A stretch of 16,559 bases of DNA from Clostridiaceae bacterium UBA6110 (GCA_002428415.1 DIWI01000083.1:1-16559); one strand, 5' to 3'. Shown: positions 7,374-14,747, numbered from the stretch's first letter. The notes: a model not told the origin generated them from the letters alone. Numbers and translations: made by a program.

Positions 7374-8672
7374 TCATCTATCCCCGCTTAAATCATTCAG
7401 GATGCTCACAGACTCGTCAAGGTACCCCTCGGATTCTTCAGTCTTACCGCGCTCCAGATAGTATTTGGAAAGGAGGATCAGAATCTCAGCTTCCTCGTCC
7501 TTGTATCCTTTGCTCTTTGCAAGCTGAGCTGCAAGTATCAGGTTGTTAAGCGCTTCCCTGTGGTTCTTCATCATGCTCTGCACCTTGGCCTTGAGCCTGT
7601 ATAGATGAAGATTGCCGAGACTGTCGTCCTCTTCAAATATCTTTTCCAGGAATTTCATGGTATCCAGGCTGTCACTGTGCCTTCCAAGATAAGCTTGGCA
7701 TTCCACTATCGACAGAAGTATGTCATTGTATCTCCTGTCAGATGTCATCGAATAAATGTCCTTGGCTCTCATGAAATGTCCAAGGGCCTCATCATAGTCC
7801 TCAAAGCCCATATATAGGTCTCCAAGGCTCTGCTCCATCATTGCATATTCCTTTTCCGAGTCATAGTCCCTGAACAGGTTCAGCGCCATGGAGGAATATG
7901 TGAGCGCTTCCTTCAGGTTGCCTTTGGCCTCGTAATCCTCAGCCAGAGCGGTTAGCAGGTTTCCATAACCTATCCTGTCACTGAGCTTCTCAAACTTATC
8001 GCTGCAAAGCCTGGTGTACTCCTTTGCCTTTTCAATCTTTCCAGTCTTCTGATAGCCCATCGCAAGGTAAAAGTAGACCTTCCCGAGCAAAAACTCGTCG
8101 GTTATGATTTCTTCCTTGAACAGCGATTCAGACTTATGGAAGTAGCTTAGAGCAAGCGGAATTGAGTCAAAATCGAGGAAGCTTTTTCCCGCAAACATGA
8201 AATTCTCAAGAAATCCCTCATAATAGTTTATGGAGGAATAAATCAGGTTGCACTTGAACAGGTAGTCGTATGCCTCTTCGTACTCCTTCATCCGTGTCTT
8301 GTAAACTCCACGAAGAAAAAGGTTCCTGGCCTTCGCAAGGCTTAAGTTGTACTTGTCCACGAATTTGTCTGCCTTGTCTATGAACGACAGAGCCTTGTCT
8401 ATATCCCCATGGGTGAGGTTTATCTCCGCCATCCTGTTGTAGTATTTGCAGATTGTCTCAGCCTGCGTGACCTCAGATTCCATGAAGTATTCCACTGAAA
8501 CATCCAGGGTTGCAGCCAGATATTCGAGCAGATCCATGGAGGGGTTTGATTTTCCAGACTCAACAAGGCTTATCTGTCCAGGAGTAACCCTGTCGCCTGC
8601 GACATCCTTGAGTGTCATGTCCAGTTCTTTTCTTCGTTTTTTGATTTTCTCCCCTAAAGCCAATACTTCCAT
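7374..8672 (-). CDS. Xre-type HTH regulator with C-terminal TPR repeats (first of a tandem pair)
   Basis: A 432-aa protein paralogous to its downstream neighbour: the starts LGEKIKKRRKELDMTLKDV and TGEKIKRARIQKDMTLKDL align without gaps. The HTH lies at about 6-62, with recognition-helix region TPGQISLVESGKSNPS. About 350 residues of TPR-like helices follow, for example VYFYLAMGYQKTGKIEKAKEY and LGDLYMGFEDYDEALGHFMRA. I chose ATG at 8672, because GGGAGA is 8 bases upstream. The reading frame stays open 20 codons further, but that extension has no ribosome binding site and overlaps the promoter at 8709-8717. Target genes are unknown; autoregulation is suggested by the inverted repeat over its promoter. 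Confidence 0.87.
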   Translation of the reverse strand: MEVLALGEKIKKRRKELDMTLKDVAGDRVTPGQISLVESGKSNPSMDLLEYLAATLDVSVEYFMESEVTQAETICKYYNRMAEINLTHGDIDKALSFIDKADKFVDKYNLSLAKARNLFLRGVYKTRMKEYEEAYDYLFKCNLIYSSINYYEGFLENFMFAGKSFLDFDSIPLALSYFHKSESLFKEEIITDEFLLGKVYFYLAMGYQKTGKIEKAKEYTRLCSDKFEKLSDRIGYGNLLTALAEDYEAKGNLKEALTYSSMALNLFRDYDSEKEYAMMEQSLGDLYMGFEDYDEALGHFMRAKDIYSMTSDRRYNDILLSIVECQAYLGRHSDSLDTMKFLEKIFEEDDSLGNLHLYRLKAKVQSMMKNHREALNNLILAAQLAKSKGYKDEEAEILILLSKYYLERGKTEESEGYLDESVSILNDLSGDR

Positions 8673-8697
8673 AATAAATATCTCCCAACACAAATAA

Positions 8698-8729
8698 AAT
8701 CTGTTTTTATTATAACATATAAACAGATT
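8698..8729. promoter_or_regulatory. Promoter of the Xre-TPR pair with overlapping inverted-repeat operator
   Basis: On the minus strand an extended -10 (TGT-TATAAT, 8717..8709) has only a weak -35. It is framed by a perfect 9-base inverted repeat, AATCTGTTT at 8698-8706 and AAACAGATT at 8721-8729, with further partial symmetry inside (TAT/ATA). The 32-base site covers the -10, where a dimeric repressor would block transcription. It starts 26 bases before the ATG, so binding by the encoded Xre proteins is the natural guess (inference). Confidence 0.6.
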
Positions 8730-8942
8730 CAAAAAATACTAGAAATTAATCGAAATATAGAATTCTTTAATAAAATTCGCTGTATAGCCCAAAAAACTCC
8801 ATTTTATACGCTTTTGAAAAGGGATTTCCAAGGAAGCCGCCTGCTCTTTCATACAGAAAGCAGTACTTCAATTCAATATGATAATACTTTTATGACTAAC
8901 ACAATGCCCTTACAGAACAAATGAGTAAACCTGAGAGGTCCA
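8730..8942. other. Non-coding gap after rnhA, no clear feature
   Basis: AT-rich sequence between the rnhA stop and the Xre-TPR promoter. It contains an imperfect hairpin on the minus strand (CTGCT/AGCAG with TTC/GAA, about 8840-8862) and T-runs further on, but no convincing intrinsic terminator. A 37-codon minus-strand ORF (8739-8852) has no ribosome binding site. Confidence 0.4.
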
Positions 8943-9533
8943 TCATTTCCTGAAGGCCATTTTCGCCATTTCATCTGCCCTGTCATTGAATCTGTTGCCG
9001 CTATGCCCCTTGACCTTGTGGAATACTACCTTCAGGTCTCCTGAAAGCTTCCTGTAGTGTTCGTGGTAGCCCATGGTCAGAGCATTGTTGCGTTTCCACG
9101 TACCTATGGCCCATGACTCGATGCCCTGGTAGTCAAAATACAGGTGCAGTTTCCTGTGACCGTTCCTCATGGCATACTCCATGGCCTTGATTGCTCCAAG
9201 CACCTCTCCTGCAACGTTCCTCATGGAACTGAACTCGCCTTTCATCGCGTAGCCCTCGGAATGTATCTCTTCGTCCCCTGAGACGACAACCATCCCGTAT
9301 GCATATCTCCCAGTCTCAAGCTCGAAGCTGCCGTCCACATAAATCGTGAGCCCGTCATCCGGGGATTCTGTATCCTTCTTCATCCCTATGAACTCCTCAG
9401 CCTCTGCCAATGTCAAAAAGCCCTTATACAGCGCTCCCTTTGCCCCGGTGACTTCCTTCTTCGCCTCGCTCCACTCCGTGAATATCCTTGGCTCCTTCGA
9501 ATGTCCGTTGATTACTCCATAAAACTTGCCCAA
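8943..9533 (-). CDS. rnhA: Ribonuclease HI with N-terminal viroplasmin/RNaseH1_N domain
   Basis: A 196-aa enzyme that cleaves RNA in RNA-DNA hybrids. Residues 3-50 match the RNaseH1_N (viroplasmin-like) domain that binds hybrid or double-stranded RNA (KFYGVINGHSKEPRIFTEW...GALYKGFLTLAEAEEFI). The catalytic domain has the full set D67 (YVDGS), E110 (AGEVLGA), D134 (YFDYQG) and D187 (RADEMA), plus the helper H177 (KGHSGN), so it should be active. I chose TTG at 9533, because AGGTGG ends 5 bases upstream. A GTG three codons earlier overlaps that ribosome binding site. It is the third gene after rhomboid and the DUF1232 protein, but a strong hairpin (9549-9573) lies directly before it. Confidence 0.9.
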   Translation of the reverse strand: MGKFYGVINGHSKEPRIFTEWSEAKKEVTGAKGALYKGFLTLAEAEEFIGMKKDTESPDDGLTIYVDGSFELETGRYAYGMVVVSGDEEIHSEGYAMKGEFSSMRNVAGEVLGAIKAMEYAMRNGHRKLHLYFDYQGIESWAIGTWKRNNALTMGYHEHYRKLSGDLKVVFHKVKGHSGNRFNDRADEMAKMAFRK

Positions 9534-9548
9534 AACTTCCACCTCAAA

Positions 9549-9573
9549 GGGCCGTGGATGCTATCCACGGCCC
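9549..9573 (-). terminator. Strong hairpin between the DUF1232 gene and rnhA
   Basis: A perfect 11-base inverted repeat GGGCCGTGGAT...ATCCACGGCCC with a 3-base loop. On the minus strand it is followed by only TTT and then the rnhA ribosome binding site. It begins 24 bases after the stop codon at 9598. The short U-tract makes it a weak or partial terminator. It may instead act as a processing or stability element that sets the rnhA level. Confidence 0.55.
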
Positions 9574-9597
9574 GGATTCCTTCTTGAATCAATGTTA

Positions 9598-10740
9598 CTA
9601 TACGTCCTTGATTTCTGCAAGGCTAACCGGCATTCCTGGCTCCTCATCGATTACCTTCCTGAATATCGGCTCAAGGTCGATAGGCTTGACATCGCCTTCC
9701 GGAGTAAGGTAGGCCTCGTCAGCCAGGTACGACTTCCTGGTCTGTTCGAGCTTCGAATCGATGATTCCGTATGCCTTGTCCAGGGTCTTTCCCGGTGTAA
9801 AGGACATTATTGTCGGTACGTTGTCCCTGATAAGCTTAAGGGTCTTGAGGTCACCCTGCCAATGCTGGACGATTATAGGAATCGGAATTCTCTTCATTAT
9901 ATGGTTCACGCCGAAGGTTATGAGGGCAATGTCGTCAACTGCTCCCACCAGTGGAATCCTGTCAGGCAGCAGGTCGAATGGCAAAAGTGGATATCCGAGC
10001 GTTACAGATATTATGGCCTTGTCCCTCTTCGATACCCTCTTGTCCTTCAGCAGCCTGTACGCCAGTACATAGATATCAGGCAATGCCATGGCATATTTGA
10101 AGTACTTTCTGGCACCTTCCGGAGTCTTCTTATGAAGGGTGTCCCTGAAGTCAGTGTAGCTGTCCCTGGTCCTATCCATGACTGAAAGCCTTCTGTTGAA
10201 TTCTGCGATCCTCTTTTCTTCCTTCTCTCTTGCAGCCCTTTCCTCAGCTTCCTTATCCTTATTGGATTCAGCCTGCATCGCATCGATGTCTGCAGAAATG
10301 TCTGCAATCGAAAGAGACAGCAGCCCATCCTGCATGATGATATGGTCAACCGTAAGCCCTACATGCGGAACGGTTGAAAGAATGCTCGATATGTTAGCCT
10401 TCAGGGCTCCATCGGCATACTTTATCCCCATTTCCTTTGCCTTGCCTGCAGCCGTCTTGGAAGCAATCGAAAGTATGAATTTCGGTATCCCGATCTTCAG
10501 GACCTTAACCTGTGCGATCTTAAGGGTTACCACATTGTCAGACACATCAAGTATCTTTATCTTTCCAAGGAACGGTATGCTGATTCCATATTTATAGCTG
10601 CCCTTTACAAGTATGGAGCTGTCCTCAAGCTCCACCGTGTCGAATACCAGTCCTGGTACCTTTGGCTCCACCATTACCCTCAGGTCGTGAAGAAGGTCTT
10701 CAGCCCTCATGGTCGTAGTCACTGACGTCACTTTCATCAT
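9598..10740 (-). CDS. Two-domain protein with C-terminal DUF1232 (YkvA-like) region
   Basis: A protein of about 380 aa. A DUF1232/YkvA-like stretch lies at about 227-278: LLKDKRVSKRDKAII...GYPLLPFDLLPDRIPLVGAVDDIALI, with the family's hallmark P.DLLPD..P..G..DD. The N-terminal 150 residues are beta-rich with alternating hydrophobic residues (VPGLVFDTVELEDSSILVKG...), which looks like a lipid-binding BPI/LmeA-type fold, but this is only a visual resemblance. A charged helix rich in Glu, Lys and Arg (about 155-187) joins the parts. No signal peptide is present. I chose ATG at 10740, 5 bases after GAGGAG; ATG at 10737 is nearly as good, and a GTG at 10746 overlaps the ribosome binding site. It begins 9 bases after the rhomboid stop codon. 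Biochemical function unknown. Confidence 0.8.
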   Translation of the reverse strand: MMKVTSVTTTMRAEDLLHDLRVMVEPKVPGLVFDTVELEDSSILVKGSYKYGISIPFLGKIKILDVSDNVVTLKIAQVKVLKIGIPKFILSIASKTAAGKAKEMGIKYADGALKANISSILSTVPHVGLTVDHIIMQDGLLSLSIADISADIDAMQAESNKDKEAEERAAREKEEKRIAEFNRRLSVMDRTRDSYTDFRDTLHKKTPEGARKYFKYAMALPDIYVLAYRLLKDKRVSKRDKAIISVTLGYPLLPFDLLPDRIPLVGAVDDIALITFGVNHIMKRIPIPIIVQHWQGDLKTLKLIRDNVPTIMSFTPGKTLDKAYGIIDSKLEQTRKSYLADEAYLTPEGDVKPIDLEPIFRKVIDEEPGMPVSLAEIKDV

Positions 10741-10749
10741 ATTCACTCC

Positions 10750-11718
10750 TCACTCGCTTTTAGGTCCCTTACCGGCAAGCACCAGCGATGATGCTATTCC
10801 TCCCAGGAGACCTCCTATATGACCGAAATTATCTATTACTCCGCTTCCGGCAAACCCGATCATCAGATTTATGCCGATAATGAACAAAATGTTTGATAGC
10901 GCCCTTCTCATGACCTTCTCCTTGCTTCTAAGGGCAAGGACAAGGAATGCACCGAGCAGTCCGAATATGGCACCGGACGCTCCGACTGAAACGCTTGGTG
11001 TGAAAAAGAAGCTCAGAAGACCAGACGTTATCGCTGAAATGAAGTAGATGGAGGTATACCTGACCTTCTTCAGCCTCATTTCAAGGAACGGCCCGATGTT
11101 GTATAGCGCATACATGTTGAACAGGATATGCATGAGGTTACCATGCAGGAATGCTGAAGTCACCAGCCTCCACCACTCTCCCTGCTCTATCAGCGGATTG
11201 AACTTGGCTCCAAGGTATATCAGCACATAAACGTTGATTTCAGTGGACTGTGACAGGAATGCAGATGCGGCGAATATCATGATATTCACAGCTATCAGCC
11301 CCATCGTCACCGGTGCCGAACCAGCCATATCCCTCAGTGTCAGCGGCCTCGTGCCCTTCTTCTCCTCAGTGAACAGGGACAGCGTTTCCTCATCAGGCAG
11401 CCTTAGATTGCCCTCAGGATCAATCGTACCTTCATGGTACCCGCTGCGGGAAATGCCTGAGCCCTGGTAGCCTCTCTCAGCAAACACCAGGTTTATTATA
11501 TCGAAGCTGACTCCTTTGAAGTTTGCGAATTCATCGAATGACAAAAGCTGCTGCTCCTCCTCGCCTTCACGCGAGAAAATTACAGCCTTCATGAAGCCTC
11601 CTCTTTCCCTGTATGCATAATAGCCCAGCTCCCTGTCATAGGAGGGAAAGACATCCAGGCTAAAGCCTTTTTTGTCAACCAGGCGGTCCAGTACCGCTTT
11701 CATAAATCCTACACTCAT
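10750..11718 (-). CDS. Rhomboid family intramembrane serine protease with N-terminal cytosolic domain
   Basis: A 322-aa protein. The last 190 residues form the rhomboid core, with about six membrane segments from residue 135. Catalytic S248 lies in GASGAIFG, and H300 in the HIGGLLGG motif of the last segment. EWWRLVTSAFLHGNLMHILFNM (181-202) is the conserved loop 1 and HxxxN motif. These proteases cut transmembrane segments of other proteins. The first 130 residues are soluble and end with acidic linkers; I do not recognise this domain. The ATG has AGGAGT about 7 bases upstream. It is the first gene of the rhomboid-DUF1232-rnhA group, and lies after the pepF terminator; I could not find a convincing -35/-10 pair for it. 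Confidence 0.92.
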   Translation of the reverse strand: MSVGFMKAVLDRLVDKKGFSLDVFPSYDRELGYYAYRERGGFMKAVIFSREGEEEQQLLSFDEFANFKGVSFDIINLVFAERGYQGSGISRSGYHEGTIDPEGNLRLPDEETLSLFTEEKKGTRPLTLRDMAGSAPVTMGLIAVNIMIFAASAFLSQSTEINVYVLIYLGAKFNPLIEQGEWWRLVTSAFLHGNLMHILFNMYALYNIGPFLEMRLKKVRYTSIYFISAITSGLLSFFFTPSVSVGASGAIFGLLGAFLVLALRSKEKVMRRALSNILFIIGINLMIGFAGSGVIDNFGHIGGLLGGIASSLVLAGKGPKSE

Positions 11719-11771
11719 ATCGTTACTCCTGTATATATTCTATATTAGCCTATAAGACACTGCTTATAAAC

Positions 11772-11799
11772 AAGGAAAGGACCCTTAGGCCCTTTCTTT
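11772..11799 (-). terminator. Terminator after pepF
   Basis: A stem built from GAAAGG-CC and GG-CCTTTC with one mismatch and a 4-base loop, extended by A-T pairs at the base. It starts 15 bases beyond the pepF stop at 11815. On the minus strand it is followed by a T-rich stretch (TTGTTTA). Confidence 0.7.
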
Positions 11800-11814
11800 T
11801 CAGTAAATTAATAT

Positions 11815-13605
11815 TTAGTACACAACTTCCTCAAGCATGTCGAGGAGCTCGGCAAACCTTTTTACCGTCGCCTCGAGAGGTGCCTTTGAGGTCATATCAA
11901 CGCCGGCAGAGGCCAGCACATCCACAGGATAGCCGCTTCCACCTGCCTTCAGGAACCCAAGGTACTTTTCAACCGCACCTTCCCTGCCCTCAAGGATCAT
12001 GTCACAGAACGCACTTGCTGCCGCATAGCCTGTTGCATACTGGTACACGTAGAAGTCGCTGTAGAAATGAGGTATCCTTGACCACTCGCTCTCGATTTCC
12101 TTGTCAAGGACAATTCCCTCCCCGAAATACCTTCTGTTGAGGTCAAGCCAGATCCTGTTAAGGTCGTCACCTGTAAGAGGCGTACCTCCAATGAGTGACT
12201 CATGGGTGATCTTCTCGAACTCAGCGAACATCAGCTGCCTGAACACGGTTGTCCTTATCTGCTCAAGCTCCTGGTTGATGAGGTAAAGCTTTCTCTTCTC
12301 ATCAGTCTCAGTCTCTATCTGGTGGTGGATAAGCAGCTTCTCGTTGGTAGTGGAAGCGACCTCCGCCACGAATATGGTATAGCCGGCATAGATGTACGGC
12401 TGAGTCTTCCTTGAATAATAGGAGTGTATGGAGTGCCCCATCTCGTGTACGAGAGTGGATACATCCCTCAGGTCGTCATGGTAGTTGAGAAGTATGTACG
12501 GCATGGTATCGAAGCAGCCCGATGAATAGGCTCCGCTCCTCTTTCCCTTGTTCTCATATATGTCTATCCATCCGCCTTCAATGCCTTCCCTGAATATTGA
12601 AAGATATTCCTCTCCAAGCGGCTTCAGCCCTTCAAGGGACATGGCCACTCCTTCTTCAAAGGATATCTTCTTTTCAGGGATGTCAATGACTGGCACGTAC
12701 AGGTCGTACATGTGGATTTCGTCCAGCCCAAGAAGCTTCTTCTTTATGTCCACATACCTGTGGAGCTCCTTAAGGCCTTCATTTATTGTGCCTATGCTGT
12801 TGTGGAATACCGCTTCAGGTATGTTGTTCGGTGAAAGTGCCCTTTCAACAGGTGAAATGTATTTCCTGAGCTTCGAGTCGATGTTGAACACCTTCATGCT
12901 TGAAGTCAGGGTCTGTGCAAGTGTGTTCTTATATTTTCCGTATGTGGTGAAGAGCTCAAGGAATGAGTTCTTCCGAAGCTCCCTGTCCTTGGACTGGATG
13001 AAATTCCTGTATTTCTCTTCTGTAAGCTGATGCTCGTTGCCTTCAGAATCCTTCACATTTCCAAATGTCAGGTCAGCATTGGAGAACATGTTGTATATCT
13101 TCTCAGGTGCGCTGAGGGAATCCCCGAGGCTGGCAAGGAGCTCCTCCCTTTCCTTTGAGAGCACATGAGGCTTGTCCTTGGCTATGGACTCTATGTGGAA
13201 CCTGTAAAGCTCAAGGTCCGGGTCAGTGAGGTATTCATTCAGCCTCTCATCCGGAAGGGCGAGTATTTCAGGAACGAACCACGAGGTAATTGCCATAAGC
13301 TCGGAATAATACTCAGAAACCTTGGCGAGCAGCACCTGCTGTTCTCCGTTCGTCGTATCCTCATCCGATTTCATGTGTGCATATGAGTAAAGCTTCTCCA
13401 GCCTTCTTCCATAGGTTTCATAGTCCTTAAGATATCCGAGAAGCGCTTCCTTGTCAGCCAGCCTGTCCTTGTAGCTTGAAAGGACTCCCGCTTCTGCCTT
13501 TACTGCCTTCAGCTCTTCCTCAAAATCCGCATTTGATGCGAAAATCAGATTGAGTCTCCATTTGTGTCTGTCGTCCACTTCGTTTCTTGACGGTATCTTT
13601 TCCAA
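11815..13605 (-). CDS. pepF: Oligoendopeptidase F (M3 family zinc metallopeptidase)
   Basis: A 596-aa cytosolic peptidase of the M3B (PepF) family, which degrades peptides of roughly 7-17 residues. The zinc motif HEMGH lies at 387-391 (STLVHEMGHSIHSY), with the third ligand E415 (VAEVASTTNEK). The conserved ENKGKRSGAYSSG block (351-363) and the C-terminal FYVYQYATGYAAA segment are present. Length is normal for the family (about 600). The N-terminus EVDDRHKWRLNLIF is also typical. The TTG start at 13605 is supported by GGGAGG 8 bases upstream and by the promoter at 13646-13674. It is a single-gene unit between terminators. Confidence 0.95.
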   Translation of the reverse strand: MEKIPSRNEVDDRHKWRLNLIFASNADFEEELKAVKAEAGVLSSYKDRLADKEALLGYLKDYETYGRRLEKLYSYAHMKSDEDTTNGEQQVLLAKVSEYYSELMAITSWFVPEILALPDERLNEYLTDPDLELYRFHIESIAKDKPHVLSKEREELLASLGDSLSAPEKIYNMFSNADLTFGNVKDSEGNEHQLTEEKYRNFIQSKDRELRKNSFLELFTTYGKYKNTLAQTLTSSMKVFNIDSKLRKYISPVERALSPNNIPEAVFHNSIGTINEGLKELHRYVDIKKKLLGLDEIHMYDLYVPVIDIPEKKISFEEGVAMSLEGLKPLGEEYLSIFREGIEGGWIDIYENKGKRSGAYSSGCFDTMPYILLNYHDDLRDVSTLVHEMGHSIHSYYSRKTQPYIYAGYTIFVAEVASTTNEKLLIHHQIETETDEKRKLYLINQELEQIRTTVFRQLMFAEFEKITHESLIGGTPLTGDDLNRIWLDLNRRYFGEGIVLDKEIESEWSRIPHFYSDFYVYQYATGYAAASAFCDMILEGREGAVEKYLGFLKAGGSGYPVDVLASAGVDMTSKAPLEATVKRFAELLDMLEEVVY

Positions 13606-13645
13606 ATTCCAGACCTCCCTGTGTTGTTGATGTTGTTAATACTTG

Positions 13646-13674
13646 TATATAACCATTGACTATAATTATATCAA
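13646..13674 (-). promoter_or_regulatory. sigma-A promoter of pepF
   Basis: The minus strand reads TTGATA (13674..13669), 17 bases, TATATA (13651..13646). The pepF start codon follows about 40 bases later. The -35 begins at the last base of the upstream terminator stem, so the two elements are packed back to back. Confidence 0.72.
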
Positions 13675-13708
13675 TATGGGGAGGGGAATACAATTCCCCT
13701 CCCCATAT
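13674..13708 (-). terminator. Terminator hairpin after znuA
   Basis: A perfect 16-base inverted repeat (13674-13689 and 13693-13708) with a 3-base loop; the core is GGGGAGGGG/CCCCTCCCC. On the minus strand an A-run precedes it and an AT-rich tract follows. On the plus strand a T6 run starts 4 bases after it, but no plus-strand gene precedes it. A smaller hairpin (CAGCTTA/TAAGCTG, 13729-13747) lies directly after the znuA stop codon. Confidence 0.8.
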
Positions 13709-13749
13709 GTCATTTTTTCATAGTACTTCAGCTTATCCGCTAAGCTGGC

Positions 13750-14658
13750 CTATTCCATGCTCTTAAGTATCCTGTCGTAGTTCTCTTTCATGGTCTGAAG
13801 AAGGTCTCCTTCAGACTCAAGCGGGTTAAGTGTCTCTGTAGCAGCTCCAACTTCCCTGGCAAGAGTCTCTGACACCTTGGGCGAAGCCTGCTCCTCCAGG
13901 AATATGGTACTTATGCTGTTCACTCTGGCAAAGGCTATGAGCTCCTCCAGCTTCTTCGGAGTCGGCTCACCTTCCTGGAACGGTCCTTCTACTGACATCT
14001 GCACAAGTCCCAGCTCCCTGCACATGTACCCGAAGGCCGCATGGCCTGTTACAAAGGCCTTCCCCTGATACGCAGCGAACTTCGGAATATATTCACTCTT
14101 AAGCTCCAGGACATCCTTCCTGAAGGCTTCAAGATTCTGCCTGAAGTACTCATCATTTTCAGGGCTTGCAGCGCTTAGAGCCTTCTCTGCATTCTCCGCC
14201 ATTGTTACCAGAGCGTCAAGGCTCAGCCATACATGCGGGTCATAGTCCCCATGCTCGTGCTCCACCTCTTCCCCTTCCTCATGGTCCTCCTCATCAAGAT
14301 GAATAAGCTCAATCCCTTCGGAAAGCTCAGCTGTAACCAGGTCCTTTGCTCCCGTTGTCTCCTTGGCCTTATCAGCCCAGGGCTCCATGCCGAGTCCGCT
14401 TATGAAGAGGATTTTGGACTTGGATAGAGTCTCCATATCCCTTATTGTAGGCTCGAAGTCATGAGCTTCGCTTCCCGCAGGTACCATTCTCGATGCTTCT
14501 ACCTTGTCTCCTCCGATTATGGTCACAATCTGGTGTACCGGATTTATCGATGTGGAGACAGCTATCTTCCCGCTGTCAGCGTTCTTGTCTCCTGAACATG
14601 CTGTAAAAACTGCCATGGCAGCGAGTGCTACTGCCGCTATCTTAAACTTTCTTTTCAA
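13750..14658 (-). CDS. znuA: Zinc ABC transporter substrate-binding lipoprotein (ZnuA-like)
   Basis: A 302-aa cluster A-I metal-binding lipoprotein. MKRKFKIAAVALAAMAVFTAC is a lipoprotein signal peptide, with the lipid-modified cysteine at C21. The metal ligands are H66 (SEAHDFEPT), H142 (DPHVWLS), H206 (TGHAAFGY) and an acidic residue at 255-256 (FLEEQASPK). A loop rich in His, Asp and Glu (about 120-138) before DPHVW is typical of zinc-specific members and absent from most manganese ones. I chose TTG at 14658, because TGGAGG ends 6 bases upstream. The frame is open 18 codons further, but that stretch crosses the Zur-like box and has no ribosome binding site. It is divergent from znuC-znuB and has its own promoter. 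Confidence 0.93.
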   Translation of the reverse strand: MKRKFKIAAVALAAMAVFTACSGDKNADSGKIAVSTSINPVHQIVTIIGGDKVEASRMVPAGSEAHDFEPTIRDMETLSKSKILFISGLGMEPWADKAKETTGAKDLVTAELSEGIELIHLDEEDHEEGEEVEHEHGDYDPHVWLSLDALVTMAENAEKALSAASPENDEYFRQNLEAFRKDVLELKSEYIPKFAAYQGKAFVTGHAAFGYMCRELGLVQMSVEGPFQEGEPTPKKLEELIAFARVNSISTIFLEEQASPKVSETLAREVGAATETLNPLESEGDLLQTMKENYDRILKSME

Positions 14659-14675
14659 AACTAACCTCCATTGGT

Positions 14676-14690
14676 TGCAAATGATTCGCA
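14676..14690. promoter_or_regulatory. Zur/Fur-type operator (7-1-7)
   Basis: TGCAAATGATTCGCA is a 7-1-7 inverted repeat with one mismatched pair and the AATnATT core shared by Fur, Zur and PerR boxes. It starts 9 bases after the -10 of the znuA promoter, so a bound repressor would cover the first transcribed bases. Regulation of a zinc importer by Zur is the usual arrangement; assignment to Zur rather than Fur is inference. Confidence 0.65.
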
Positions 14691-14699
14691 TCAATGAAT

Positions 14700-14728
14700 A
14701 TAATATAAGCATGGATGCCTGTTGTCAA
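14700..14728 (-). promoter_or_regulatory. sigma-A promoter of znuA
   Basis: The minus strand has a perfect TTGACA (14728..14723), 17 bases, then TATTAT (14705..14700). The start codon is about 42 bases past the -10, with the Zur-like box between them. Confidence 0.85.
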
Positions 14729-14738
14729 GTTCAGGCAT
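14715..14738. repeat. Inverted repeat centred on the -35 region of the divergent znu promoters
   Basis: ATGCCTG (14715-14721) and CAGGCAT (14732-14738) form a perfect 7-base inverted repeat around a 10-base spacer. The centre coincides with the znuA -35 and with the expected -35 position (about 14725-14730) for the plus-strand TATAAT at 14748-14753. It could be a second operator shared by both directions. Confidence 0.5.
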
Positions 14739-14747
14739 ACAAATCTT

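Noticed and set aside
8739..8852. A 37-codon minus-strand ORF (MKEQAASLEIPFQ...) upstream of the Xre-TPR genes, considered as a signalling peptide
   Set aside because: It has no ribosome binding site and no secretion signal, and RNPP peptide genes normally follow the regulator.
13674..13718. Terminator for a plus-strand transcript (T6 run after the stem)
   Set aside because: No plus-strand gene lies upstream; the neighbouring genes pepF and znuA are both on minus, so it most likely ends the znuA transcript.
14659..14712. N-terminal extension of ZnuA from ATG 14712
   Set aside because: It would run through the Zur-like operator and -10 region and place the lipoprotein signal internally; TTG 14658 has a good ribosome binding site and gives a normal signal peptide.
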